From Cerioporus squamosus (lineage: Eukaryota; Basidiomycota; Agaricomycetes; Polyporales; Polyporaceae): 64,000 bases of DNA. The notes beneath the pieces are model-generated. The model did no database searches and was not told where the DNA came from. It saw only the letters and a program-made list of their open reading frames with translations. This document shows, in pieces, positions 11,226-23,700 of the stretch. The stretch covers positions 604,470 through 668,469 of the forward strand of contig JABYQS010000003.1 of the NCBI GenBank assembly GCA_022592435.1, given 5' to 3'. The position numbers and the translations under genes were made by a program. Positions within the stretch are counted from its first letter, which is position 1, and each line of letters begins with the position of its first letter.

Positions 11226-12512
11226 GCTGCAGCCACTACGATGATGCCCCTGCCGGCACTGGGGTTAGGGGTTCGGTGTTGCGCATCAGAGTCGTCCGGA
11301 TGCGGCGGCTCGTCCTAGCATGTCTACCACTGCCATCGTCCCCGTTCTCGTCATCTGAAGGCTCTTGAGACTCTTTCAAGAACGCGGGGCGAAACTCACG
11401 AAGATAACGCCGCCTTAGCCTCGCTCAGCCACAATCTCCGTGCAACGGCCGACAGAATTACCATGGCTGTTCTACCCATCAGGTTTGATCTACTAGCCTC
11501 CTGCAGCCCTCGGTGCTCTGATTATCTGTACATGTGTAACACCAGGGGTCAGCGCACCTACTAAGTAGCTCTCGGCCACTGGGTACGACGAAGAGTGGGC
11601 CGAAAGCTCAATCGCGCTGGTCTCTACCGCCGGCACCCTAGCGAAACGTGCTCGACATGTACATCAAAGTTTGCCTCGCCTCCGATCTCTCGTTCGACAC
11701 CCTTATGCCCGTTGAATCGTCGATCTTGTCTCAGTCCTCAAGCTCGCCACCATGCTAGCTCCCCTAATCAAGCCCTCTTTGGCTGATGATCGGACATCAT
11801 CTCTAACCAGGCGATTCGATTTTGCAGATACGACCCTACTGTAGGTCCATGACATCAAGGTGACAGGGTCTGTGCTAACGGATACACCATTGGTGTTTGC
11901 CTTGCTACATTGCATAGTGTCGCGTTCACGCCTTTAGCAACCGGCGTGGTATTCTCTGAGACTCGTGATGGGTTGCTATTCCTAGCAACGTGTGCCGGAA
12001 TACACCACCATAAGAAAGAAGTATGTGCGCCGCTATTGCGCTTGTCGTATCTGCACGGATAGGGAGCTAACCACTTCTCAGTTATGTGGGGCTAAGTAGA
12101 ACCGAACGCAGTAATTGCCACTGCTTCCCATGGCCATGGAAAGTGCACAAAGATTCTTCGGGCGCGGACAGTCCGGTCCAGTAATGGGCCGTCTGTCAAA
12201 TTGCACGATCGCCTGGAGGTAGCAATATTGTCAGTCGGCTGACTCGGCTTCCTACTGACATTGCGTTCAGTCACTTCGTGAGGCCGGCCACCGCTCGTCC
12301 GCAGACAGCGCCATGCCTGCGGCGCCAGCTGTTCTGCGACCTTCTCTGCAGAACCCCGTACTGGGAGCTTGCAAATTTCACAATGTTCCCCGGACCCTCA
12401 CTGCAAGTCGTCCTCAAGATCCAAGCAGATTTCTTGCCACACCGTCGTAAGTCCGCCCAATCTATGCAGAAGATCCATGGAGGTTGGTATCTCCGTTTGA
12501 CCCGTCTCTCTA
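11226..12512. other. Intergenic region left of the 12.3-kb mobile unit
   Basis: No supportable gene. The right end (12511-12512, TA) is the proposed target-site duplication of the mobile unit that starts at 12513. The region next to 11225 is the likely promoter of the minus-strand NTF2-like gene. Confidence 0.5.
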
Positions 12513-12543
12513 TGTCGGAACTTTCCGGGGATCATCGGGATGC
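12513..12543 (+). repeat. Left terminal inverted repeat
   Basis: Begins TGTCGGAACTTTCCG and pairs with 24813-24843 in inverse orientation: the outer 15 bases are identical (17 with the TA), and the next 16 have about four mismatches. It is followed by repeats of GGGATGCATCCCGATGG type. Confidence 0.85.
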
Positions 12544-12830
12544 ATCCCGATGGTCCCGATGGCAGGGATGACTCTTATCTAATCAGGATAGCATGTGCGA
12601 GTTTCCGGATCGATTGGGCGCCCATCCGGATAGATAAACTGTCATCTAGATACACGCTCACGTGTCAGGATGGTACCTAGATCAGATTCAGATCGACGCT
12701 ACCACGACTGGCAATAACAAGAAAGCAGATAGCATTCGACGGTGTTATGATGTAGTTGTACAAATGAATGATATGCATTGACAAACAAGAAAGACACAAT
12801 GTCACCAGGCAGCTCCCATACCCTCCAGCT

Positions 12831-14941
12831 TCAAGGCTTCCCAGGCCGCTTACGAAGAATACGAGGGACATTGCGCGACTCGTCCCCCTCGTCCTCGACC
12901 GTGGCAGGAGCCTTTCCCTTGTCGCCCTCCTGCGCAGCCTTGTCGGCAGCGCGACGGGGGCGCGGCTGGGGCTTGGTCTTAGGCTTGGGGGTGGCAACGT
13001 CAGGAACCGGGACGGTGACGGCGGGAACAGGTTGCGAGGGGCCGGCGGCAACAGGCTCTTGGACAGCTTGACGGCGGCCGCGAGGGCGCACTTCCCGGAT
13101 TGCAGCAGCATGCGCCGGAAGGGGAGGAGGGCCCAAGGGGACCACGCGAGCAGCAGACGCAGCAGGAGCAGGAAGAGCGGGAACGTGAACGGCAGGAGCC
13201 ATGCGGACGGGAGGCAACACGGACGCTTCCCGCGCCTGGGAGAGGGCGATCGAGATGGACTCGGGGGGCTCGACGAGTTCGACATCGCCGAACATCAGGC
13301 GCGGCTGCCCAAGTGTCGGCGGAGTCACGGTTGGACTCAACTCCGGGGACCTTGGCCTAGTTGGCGGAGTAGAGGAGTATGACACAGGAGACCTGAGCCT
13401 AGTCGGCGGGGTGGAGTCCCCCGAGCCATTGTCATGCGTGGTCCGCTCGGTCTGCGGGTTCATAAGAGCCTTGGAGATCTCCTCAACGCGCGCTTCACGG
13501 AGAATGCGGGTAACAACGTCAGCCGGGCGTTGATTCCTGATAGGGCGCAGGGCGGACAACATGTCCTCATCCCAATCTTTGTTGAACCCAGCCCAGTCCT
13601 TGTTGCGCCAGTCTTCTCCCGGGGCATACTCGAATGGATGGCGTTGGGACCAGTCGCAGCAACGCTGAACAGTCGATAATCGAACCAACTGAGGAGGCGT
13701 CGCATGGAGACCGTCTCACAATGGTGCATGAGAAACTCGACATACTCCTCGAAGGGGCCCTGCCAATCTTCATCCGAGAATGCGCCTATGCCAGAGAGGA
13801 GGAAGCGCAACTGTAGATACGCTCAGTTACCTATGAACGAACAATGCAGGGACTCGGAGTACTTACAAAGGTGACGCCCATCCCAATCATACCGTGCGTC
13901 GTCCTCTCGATGCCCCATAGCTTGGCAGTGGTGTTCGAACGCGGCACATGGTTTGGGGCAAGCGCGCCAACACCGAACGCACAGATCCGAAGAACCTATG
14001 AGTGATGGTGAGGTCAGTAGGTCAAAGCGTGAAGTGAAATGGACGAGGCTTACGTTCAGGAGGGGTTCACTGCGGAAAAGTAAGTTCACCTGCGAAGTAT
14101 CACCATTCGGGTACAGGATCCGCGGGAACAGCTCGCCGGAGCCGCGCCAGAAGTCGAGCCGCGTCTCGAGGTCCCGAATCGGGGCCAAGATCAAGGCACG
14201 CGCCAACTTGCAGTTATGGACCATGTGGCCCTTGTGAGTGCGGATCGAGGTTCGCATCTATAAAGCAATGAGCAACACATTCCAGCACATGTGTATGGAA
14301 TGACGTACGACTGATCTGAACCATTTGTTGCGCAACCACGGGATGAACTCCTCAGGGAGGAAGTCATGCATCTCCTTGGCGCGTGCAAGGGACAGGGCAA
14401 GCGCTGCGTCACCGTATTCCGGATAGCGCTGCTCGTAGTTCTGGGGGTCAATGTCATCGGGGATATGCATGAGAGTGAAGGCCTGCTCCGGAGGCCAGGG
14501 CGAGATGGTGAACGCATACTGACGGCCGGCCTCCTTGATCTCCTCCTCCTTGTCTACGAGGTCGGCGGGAGGAGTGTATCGCTTCCTCTGCTTCTTGCCT
14601 TGCTTGCCGTTCCCCTTCAACGCGCCCAACTTGAACTCGAGCTGCGTGACAAGGTCTCTGAGATCGGTGACCATGACCTGCGCATCTCGGAGCCACTGAA
14701 ATGAGGATGAATGAGCAAAGCGTAACAACGCGAACTGTGTGAGACTGACCCCGATGAGATCGGTCACAGACACGCTCGTTGGTACAACGGCGAGAAGCTC
14801 CTTCACACGAGCCTCCATCGCCGCCCTCGCTGTCACGTCCGTGTCCGAATCATCGGTGCCCTCGTCGCCCGACGGGACATCAATGGCAATGTTCTCCACG
14901 GCGGCGTGCTTCCTGCTCTTGAAGCGCTGACGCGGCGGCAT
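12831..14941 (-). CDS. Unrecognised accessory gene of the mobile unit
   Basis: Minus strand, start ATG at 14941 (MPPRQRFKSRKHAAVENIAI). Exons read as 14941-14750, 14695-14309, 14257 to about 14071, about 14000-13868, and 13810 to 12831, joined by GT..AG introns of 50-65 nt. The N-terminus has an acidic Ser/Asp stretch. The middle is globular (SPWPPEQAFTLMHIPDDIDP, later FIPWLRNKWFRSV) and the last ~180 residues are a low-complexity Pro/Ala/Arg tail. Near 13690 the frame must shift by one base to pass from RRLLSWFDYRLF to CCDWSQRHPFEYAPGEDW. This is either a missed base or an intron with the poor donor gtctcc. No domain is recognised and no function is proposed. Its place between the TIRs suggests element cargo, perhaps a DNA-binding or capsid-like partner, but that is speculation. 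Confidence 0.65.
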
Positions 14942-16109
14942 GACAGCACTGCGAACGACAAGTGGGCAAGTGATCAGGTATAAGCCGAAGAAGCGAGACC
15001 CAGAGTAGCTTGCTCACGTCTGTCGGGAGTACGAATGCGCTGGGGAGACGAGAATGAGGGGGGTGGATGGGGTCCAGGTCCCACGAACAGAGTACGACCT
15101 TTTAAGCTGGTCAGTAACAGTGATCAGCACTTAGCGTAGTCCGCATTAGTCGACCGACTCACATCGCTCTTCGGGATGCGTTAGAGCGTGCTCGTATCGC
15201 CGAAGAGATTTTGCGACAGAATCTGCTGTACGTGCCACACGAAAACGAGTCAGCAACTCAAAGTGGACATGAAGATGGTCAAATTCGGTACGCTCACATC
15301 AACGAAAACTCCTGTACATCCACGAAAGTCGCCCTCGGATAGGGCGTATTCTAGTTGTTCTGTGAAGGTGCTTGTATGTCAGGGTCCCTCACTCGTTACG
15401 AGAGGCTTCCCCGCTCTTTCGCAGAGCAGCGCGCCGAAATCTGCCATATGTGGACTCGGGACAGATTAACTTCGGATGCGCAATGAGCCTGCCGATGGCA
15501 GACTGCCACTGGGTGTGCTGCAGGCTCGTGCGTCGAGAGTAGTTAGTGGACTTACCATATCCGGATATCTCAACCCTCATGGCAGGACATCCGTACCAGC
15601 GTGTTCAGAGAGGCAGTGGTGATTGAACGGGCATCGTGGGGCGGGGCGCCAGAGAACGAAGCCAGCTGGAATGGCATGCGGCTCACCCAGCAGAAGAAGC
15701 TGCGGATTGGCATCATGAGCGTTCAACGAGTTACGCTAGGCTGAACAAACTCACTCTGAAGTGCATGACGTCAACTTGGCCACGCCATGACCTGCAGACA
15801 AGGCGGTGCGGTCCCGGGGCCATGTCGCTCTCAGATTGGAGCCGGAGATGACAGGCGGAGAACCCTGCTCGCGGTGTATGATTAGACGCAGACGCGGGTG
15901 AGGTACGAATACAATTCGACTCACGATGCAAGGCACATTCTGAGATGTCCTCGAGCTAACGGTTCTTCACAACACGGAACTGCGCACTGGCGCTCCGCTA
16001 AGAAGCTAATGCCGAGTACGTTTCCGACTGCGTTTTGCGCGGAAGAAAGTTTGCGTCTTCTGCAGAAGATTTTTTGAGTCAGTACAACGTTCTTCGAGAT
16101 ACGTACACA
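14942..16109. other. Spacer inside the mobile unit
   Basis: No supportable gene between the accessory gene and the PRP8 piece. Short frames on both strands lack recognisable motifs. The region next to 14942 is the likely promoter of the accessory gene. Confidence 0.45.
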
Positions 16110-19100
16110 GGACATATGTCACTTACTTCTTCCACTGCACGCCTGCAGCGAGACGAGCCCACGGTGAAGGTGCACGTAATGCGCATTGACGACGAGGTCC
16201 CCTTGGAGTGACTTATCATGATCTTGACGTGAGTGGTGATGCTTGTGGGCGAGAGGTGCGGCAGCTCGAGCACCTGCACTTGGGTCCAGCCCAATACCTC
16301 GAGGTCCGCCCGCGAGAAGTCGCGGCGAGGAAGCTGAGAGGGGAGCTTGAGGTTGTGGTTCTTCCCGTGTTCAGTAGCTCAGGATAATTTCATGACCTCT
16401 GTTACCTGTTTGTGACGCACCGGAGCAACATCATACCGGTACTTGAGCACCCAGATCCTCCAGGCGATGAACACACCTTGGGCGGGACGTGATACCAGGA
16501 TGAAGCTTGATGCTTCGCGCCACAGCCGCCCGGCACGTAGTGGTGCTGGAGACGGAGGAGGTGTGCGTAGCGGAGAGGGAATGAGGACGTGACCTATGGA
16601 AAGCATACCAAGACCACCAAGCTCCTTCGGCGTGTAGAACACCACGGGCGGGAAACGGGACGGCATCTTCGAGTTCAGACCGATCTTGACACGAGTCTGA
16701 ATCTTGTTCTCCGCCTTGACGAGCGCGTCGAGCAACTCGTTTGTGTGGATGACAGCCTCGCGGTAGTACGTCATGAGACCGATGAGGGCCGTGTTCCACT
16801 TGTTGACGATCTTGGAGAAGGTCGTCGAACCGGAGCTCATGAGGACCTGACGAATACGGTTATTGAACTGCTGGACACCCTCGTCGGAGACGCGCAAGAA
16901 TGCCTGAGCCGTGCGCTCCTTCGTCTGCTCGTTCGTAAGGTTCCACACCGCGTCCTTGAGCGAGAACTGCTCGCCGCTGAGCGTCCGGATCTTGGGCAGA
17001 ATGCGAACCTCGAACCCGCACATCGAGAAGAGGAGCTGCGGGTTATCCTTTGAGTAGACGCTAACGAAAGTGTCTTCCCACTCGATGGTCGTGAGAGACC
17101 GCGGCAAGCTCTGCTTGACATTCCAGAAGAAGGCACGACCAAGGTTGACATCGTGCTTGATGAGACGCATACGACAGTCGCGCGGCCAGCAACGCTTGTT
17201 GTTGTACCCGATGACGTTGTTGTTCGTCGGGTCGGGGTTTGCACTGAGATAGTGTTGTATAAGGTCGCGAGACTCCTCCGCAGTGAAGCGGAAGAGGATG
17301 TGGATCCTGTCGACGTAGCGCGAGTAGAGCGTGATCGGATGGCGGGTCTCGGTCGCAGAGTCGCGGTACTGCAGGAAGTTGTTCGGCATTTGAGGAGGCC
17401 CGGCCATCTCGCTGGCACGCTGAAGACCGAGGATGAGGAGGTCGAGCACGAGACCGTAGTACTGGAAAACGAATGCCGAGAACTGAAGACCCCGGATGAG
17501 ACCGTACGCGTTCGTGTGAGCCATATCTGGTACATCGAGAGTGAGTAGTAGTTCAAACTAATCATCCAGAAAGGACTCACCCTTGTAGGTCAAGACGGTA
17601 TTGTTCTTCGCCGTGATATAATCCGCCAAGTTATGGTCCAAGATAAGCCGCAAGAGACGGTTGAGGAGCGTCAGGTCGATCTTCTCATACACCTTCGACA
17701 GGACGGTCTCCATCATAACGTTGCACTCGCCCTCACTCGTCTCCCAGATGTCAGTCAAGTTGTTGATGCCCTGGCACCACTTGTAGACGAGAAGCGGAGG
17801 CGGTTCTGTGTCGGCGGGCTTGATCCAGGCGGGGAACAGACCACGCTTGTCTGCCTCAAAGAACAGGAACTGGTCAAGGTACTACAAGCGAGTATGTTAA
17901 TGATACGCAGATGTGCCAACACAGAAGCGCGACTTACAGTGTCGGTAATCTTCTCCACAGGCTCGATGTCATAGCAGGGAATGAGCTTGTCGTACGTGTC
18001 GAAGAACTCGATACCAGCCTCCTTGAACGCACGCTGAGTGAGGAGTAGACGCTTGATATGGGACAAGCACTCGTGCGGGTTGTCGTAGGCTTGCTCGATA
18101 AGCGCCAACTCCTCATGCTGAGACTGGTTCAGGCGACCCTTGACAGAGTATGCCTCCTTCAGCTTCTCAAGCGCGAGTACAAGGAGTTTCGTGTCGTGCT
18201 TGTAGTTCAGAGGACTGCACGCATTCCACGTCAGCGATATGCAGTTACAGTGGACGACGTCAAGGACTTACGGGAAGGGTATCGGCGAGAACTTGCGGCT
18301 CTCCAGCCAGTGCACGGTCGCCGTGTAGATGGCGACAGCCTCCTCGGCACTGATGTACGGACCATCCTTGAGGTAGCCGTGCTGACGCTCCTGCTCAGCC
18401 TTGAGGTAGAGACGGGTGAGACGACCAAGGTTCTTCTTGACAACAGCCTTGTCGACGGTTGCACCACGGCGGATACGCTCACGGTTGTAGTGGGCGACCG
18501 ACGTCCACCAGTCGGCCTTGCTCTTGATGTACCGGAGGATAATGTTCTCGATGGCCGTGGGCATGCCAGGCACCTTCCAGGGGATGTTCGCCTTCCAGCA
18601 CCGCCAAGCCTCAGACAAGTGCTGCAGGATCGTCTTCGCCTTGTTCTGCTTGATCGACTCGGGCATCATGTCGAGGATGTCGTGCATGACGGCGGCGCGG
18701 AGCTCGAGATCGTAATGAGACTCGACACGCTGCTTTGTCACCGTCTTCGCGACGCCCTTGCTGTTACGTCCCTCGAACTGACGAGCGAGCAAGTTGCCGA
18801 GCCTAGGACAAACATCAGCCGACGAACACTCCAAGTGGTAGAGATGGCTTACCATCGCTCAAGCAGTGGCACAATACCTCGCATGAAGAACAACCAGACC
18901 CGCCAACCGGGCGCCCAGAAGCCACACCCAGGACCCTTGCCGACTGGACCGGTATTGAAGCGGTAGTAGATCAAGTGCTTCAAGTCCTTGGTCATGCGCA
19001 CCTGTCTCATGAGCTGCGAGTATACCGAGTCAGCTTGTATCGTGTGAAGAAGACCGCCCAGGAGGCTTACCTTGTACTTATAACGGTACATACCCGTGAG

Positions 19101-20230
19101 AGCACCGATGTGAGCGAAGATATACTGCAGCGCATCAGCGAGCTGGAACGCGTCGACGTTGCCGAGTCGGAACTGGACGTGCGCGTCGACGACGAGCTTC
19201 GTCAACCGGAGGATCTCACGACACAAGTGGAAGGTGTTTCCGAATCGCGACTTCTTACGCTCCTTCGTTGTGAGAGTCTTGACCGGCTTCAGGTTCATGT
19301 TGTAGTCGAGGTGGAGGTAGTTCAGGTTCTAACATGAAGGAAAGAGTCGGTTAAACACAATGACACCGTATGCATCAGAACGCACCTTCCGGTGAATGAG
19401 GAGGTTGAGCATGTTGTAACCCTGACGGCAGACTTGCAAACCAGCCTCCACCCAGTCGAGACGCGTAGTCTGGAAGAACTTTGTGGCCTTTAGCTGGCGG
19501 AAGAGATTCTTCTTCGTCATCGCCTTCTCCGGCCGCGTGTGGAGCTCGTTCAAGACGTAACACTTCAAAAGCTTCTGGTACGAGACGCGGACCTTCAAGG
19601 GCTGGCCAGGCGGGCAGTGCTCAAGGTACCAGTTCTTGACGAGCGGTATATCCTGCGCCCGACGCATCCGTCCGGAACGACGGTTGTACGGGTCAGGAGC
19701 CCACCAGAGTGCGATAGCGTCGGCGGTCATGTCGTTCTCGAGGGGACGGTCCTCGAGGAACGGCTGAACCTCGTCAAGAAGCTCAAACTCGTCGTCATCA
19801 GCGCCGTTAGGACCGAAGATAGCATCCTCGTGTGCAACGAGGGGAGCGTTCTGAGAGGTGAAACCGCGCAGGGATATAGGGTTGATGAGGGGGTCGAAGT
19901 AGAAGGCTGGCAGGTCGGGGTCCTCAGTGCGGATGTACACGTTCTTCGGGCTATGGTAGGGAGCAATGTGGACGGAACGAGGGAGAGAGTTATACAGGTG
20001 GGGGAAGGCGACGCGATACTCGGTCCGGATCTGCTGACGGATGATAACCTTGTTGATGTCGTTGAAGTCGTTCCAATCCTCGTCCAGCAGACGACTTCTT
20101 GGCAAAGAGGTAGGAGGTGTTGTTGTCTGTGTGGGCGGAGAGGGGCGTCCTGCCTAAAAGCTGAAGGTATGCCATGATTGGCAGCATCAGGTTCCAATAA
20201 CGATAAGAGGAACCGCTGTGACCTACCGAG
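16110..20230 (-). pseudogene. prp8: Broken PRP8 copy (spliceosomal core protein fragment)
   Basis: The minus strand encodes close PRP8 homology as exons to 19386 (starting about 20105), 19328-19071, 19013-18853, 18802-18272, 18214-17938, 17881-17581 and 17526 onward; splice phases close at every join. Matches include [58 protein letters not shown] and [15 protein letters not shown]. This corresponds to roughly residues 330-1240 of the ~2,300-residue protein: most of the N-terminal domain and the reverse-transcriptase-like fingers/palm. Homology stops near 16575 (after SIGHVLIP) and about 60 unrelated codons run to a stop at 16379. A diverged Jab1/MPN piece (LELPHLSPTSITTHVKIM) follows at about 16355-16110. 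The linker, endonuclease-like and RNase H-like parts are absent. Upstream, [20 protein letters not shown] is present in another frame, with about 25 codons deleted. The first ~280 residues are missing. It cannot make working PRP8; a complete copy must exist elsewhere. Confidence 0.88.
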
Positions 20231-20786
20231 CTGAGCGTGTGATCGTCTCGGTTCATCAGCAGATGGGTGTAACAACCCACCTACGATCAAGTCGCCACTA
20301 CAGCGCCGCCGGTAATTCGTTCCTTTTCGAATGCTGCCAATGTCGGGAGACGTCGGCGAGTTCCAGCATGTTCCATGCGACAGCCGTTGTGATCTACAGC
20401 ATATCAGTCAGAACAGATTGCTTCATCGTACTCGTGTGCATGTGGTACTCACTTCCCAACAGCATCCTCGGCCTGGTTCGAGCGAGGGGGAGCATTCACT
20501 GAGTGCTTTCCATATGGTCCTGTTCATCAAGGTCAGACTTTGAACTTCACACCACATAGATATATAGACGATAGACGTACCAGGCCTTTGTGATGGTAGC
20601 TGCGTGATGCCATACCGACATTTGGCAGTTTGCAATTGTTCTGTTGCCGTCGTCGGGATGGCAGGGGGAGATTGAAGAGACATGATATTGATTAATGATG
20701 CACCTTGAGTAGCAGAGACGATGACTGCGTCAATGAGAGGGGCAAGTGATGATATATCTGTGTGTAGCTAGACAGTGAGTATAATA
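20231..20786. other. Spacer between PRP8 piece and transposase
   Basis: No supportable gene. It may contain a highly decayed upstream part of PRP8, but I could not align it by eye. The end near 20786 is the 3' flank of the transposase gene. Confidence 0.4.
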
Positions 20787-23700
20787 CTATGCATACCAGT
20801 CTGGGAAGTGCTTCAGGCAGCGCAGGAACATATCACTATCTATAATGTCAATGACGAGGTAGTCTTCGTATGCTGAACCAATAGACGCGTTGTCTCGAAC
20901 GACTAGTGCTCCCCGCACAATAGACTGAACATGGATGAAAATCGTACCGTGATCGCGTCGCTGATTTGCGCGCAACCGACAGAGGCCCAGCTGCAAGTCC
21001 TCAGAGTCCAGAGAGCGCGGACCCTGGATCGGATTGTACACGTCGATGAATGCGATCGGATACTTCTTCTCCTCCACTTGGACAATGAACACTTCCTTGA
21101 GTCTTCCAAACTTCAGGGTACCCGACTCGTCAGCCTTGAAGATGACGCAATCGTAACGCGGGCGACCGTAGAATTTTGGAGAGCACCGCAAACGATCCGT
21201 AGCCAACTTCCAGTCCTCCATGGACTCGTAGTTGACCCGGGTGTACCGCAGCGGGGTTATCTGTCAATGTGATAAATTAGCAGACGGTGCATACTGGAGA
21301 CGACGTCTATAGTGACCTGATCTGAACCCTTGAGCGTGAGCTTCTTCCCACCAGGACCCGTCACATTGAGATGCTGAAGGTAATCGGCCACGCGGAGCCG
21401 GAAGCTTGTGTACTCGGGACGCCCTGCATGGGCTTTCTCGAACTCAGCAAACGAGATGGGATCGTCATCGGCTCCAAGGTCAATGTGACCAAAGACGAAC
21501 TTGGGCTTGTTCTCCCGGGTTTTCGGGGTAACCCCATTGCGTGCGTCGAGTATGTCCAAGTGGTGGCGTATCTTCTTTGCGACCAAGAGGTTGTGATCTA
21601 TGTTACCCATCTACGATGACGGGCTTGCGTAAGTAGAGTGCACTCGGTCAGATAAGATAGGGAAGCGGTACCTGCTCTTCCGTGTTCTTGAAGTTGGTCT
21701 GGTTCAAGTAGATCGCCTTGAGTAGTACGTGCATGTGCTCCGAGATCTTAGTATTGTAGTTGCGCGTGACCCCCTTGTCCTTGATATCCTGCAGGAGGTG
21801 TGCGTGTAGGTGGAACTTCGGAAAGTTCCAGTCTTTGCCGGAATAGATCTCCTGGTACTCCTGACAACGAGCATCAGTATACAACTGAGAGCATCAACGT
21901 GTCCTCTCACGCACCACAATCGCGTCCGCAAACGCGAGCAGTGCCTTCGTGTAGCTCTCCAGGGTCTTCTCAGTCTGGACCACAAGGCCGGAGTATATGT
22001 CGAGGATATTGTAGCACCGTATGGCCTTCATAAGTGCCCTCCAACGCTTCTCGGAGGGAGGGAAGACATTGTAGGATGCCGGGACAACCACCTGTATAAA
22101 GTCATGCAGATCAGGCGATGATGTATGCACCATGGATCCCGACCGGCTGACCTTAGATATGTCTTCGTACTTGCGCCCATCAGCAAAGTTGACGGATGTC
22201 ACTCGAGTGAAGTGATTGAAATCACTCCATGAAGGAATGGCAGAGAACCTGTGACGTTATCCAGATCAGCGGAACAATGGAAATAAGATATCAATCATGG
22301 TCGTACTGTTTATTAACCATGGTGCAGACGTCTCGTGTAGCGTCGCTCAGGATCTCCTGCCACTGGACCATCAAATGGTCGCTCCACAGGCCACCGTGAT
22401 AGGAGTGAAGGCGGTCGAAGGAAAGCAACCGGTGAATGTCACAAAAAGGGAGTCTCCAGAACACATTCTAATGAAACTGTGAATCTGAAGAATGAGCGAG
22501 ACCTTAAGAGACGCATACCTCGACCGGGCGCCAGCCTTCTGGTTGCAGTAGCGCTTCCTTGGCCGTGACAGCCATATCTGTTTTCACGATCGCCTGAACC
22601 TTCCTCCAGTCACGCTTGGGGTGTCCAGCAGGAACGTGAAGATACTTCTGCATGTCCTTCGGTACTACGCAGACAGGACAGGGAGCCAGTCCGTTGGTCC
22701 CGCGGATGAGCGACATCATACATCTGGATGTATATCAGCCTATGTTATTGCGCATGTCTCAGTATCGAGGGTAAGTACGTACTGTTCTTCATAATCTGCG
22801 GACAAGATCAATACCACGGGGTACAGAAGACGTTCGACTCCGTCCCCGCATCGGGTTTTGTGCCCTATCGGGAACTGCTCCTTGAACTCCCGAAGGAGAA
22901 CCCAGAAGGCTTCGTGCCAGACGACGCGCTTCAGGTTCGTGTAGTTGAGCTTGCCTTCTTCGTCCTCATCCTCGACCTGCAGTAGTGTTGTGAATACGTA
23001 CTAGGGCACAAGTGCTAGTGTGCATACAATAGGTAAGAATCCAACAACCTGACCGCCGCCATAGCCCTCGCCATTCCTGATCCCTACGGAGATATTTGCT
23101 AGTCGTGCTACAATCGGGTAGCCCTTCTTAGAACCAAACGACGACAGGCGAGTTTTGTCAGCATAAAGGATAAATGCAACAGGATATCCGCCCTCGGGGA
23201 GTTCGGTCTAGAACGTGGTCAGCGCATGCTACTTCACAAACATATGTATGCATGAACGCGTACCTGGATCTCCCACCAGTAGTCGGCCGTATTCGGTTCA
23301 TCCCAGAACCTCATCCAAGCACCGTCAGTGTATTTGAATTGCTTGACAGCATCCCAAACGATGTGTTGCGCGAGCGTTGGATCTCTGATCATCGCAAGCG
23401 CCCACTGCCACAACGAACGAGAGTGCAAGTCAAACTCCAAAGTGCTCTTATTGTATGGCACTGTGAAGACGGTCTTCTCGAACTACTTATTATACATGAG
23501 CTAAGCAAGTCGCGGATACAAGTAAATCATACAAACAGCAGGTTGATGAGGCTTCGCCCGCTCCCAGGCAGCGCGCATATCAGCCGCCGACGTGATCGTC
23601 AACTGCGCCGGATCCGCCACGACACGCTGGACCAGTTCAAGCACGGAGTCGACCTGCTTCGTGTTGAGACCGGCCTCCGCGCAGAACTCGGAGAACTCGA

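Noticed and set aside
13675..13735. An intron with donor gtgaga (55 nt) joining the last exons of the accessory gene
   Set aside because: The splice signals are good but lead into the wrong frame; the long, protein-like downstream frame needs either a missing base or a weaker donor.
16110..20230. Calling this the functional PRP8 gene
   Set aside because: It lacks the first ~280 residues and roughly residues 1240-2190, has a frame break at the 5' edge, and runs into unrelated codons and a stop at 16379.
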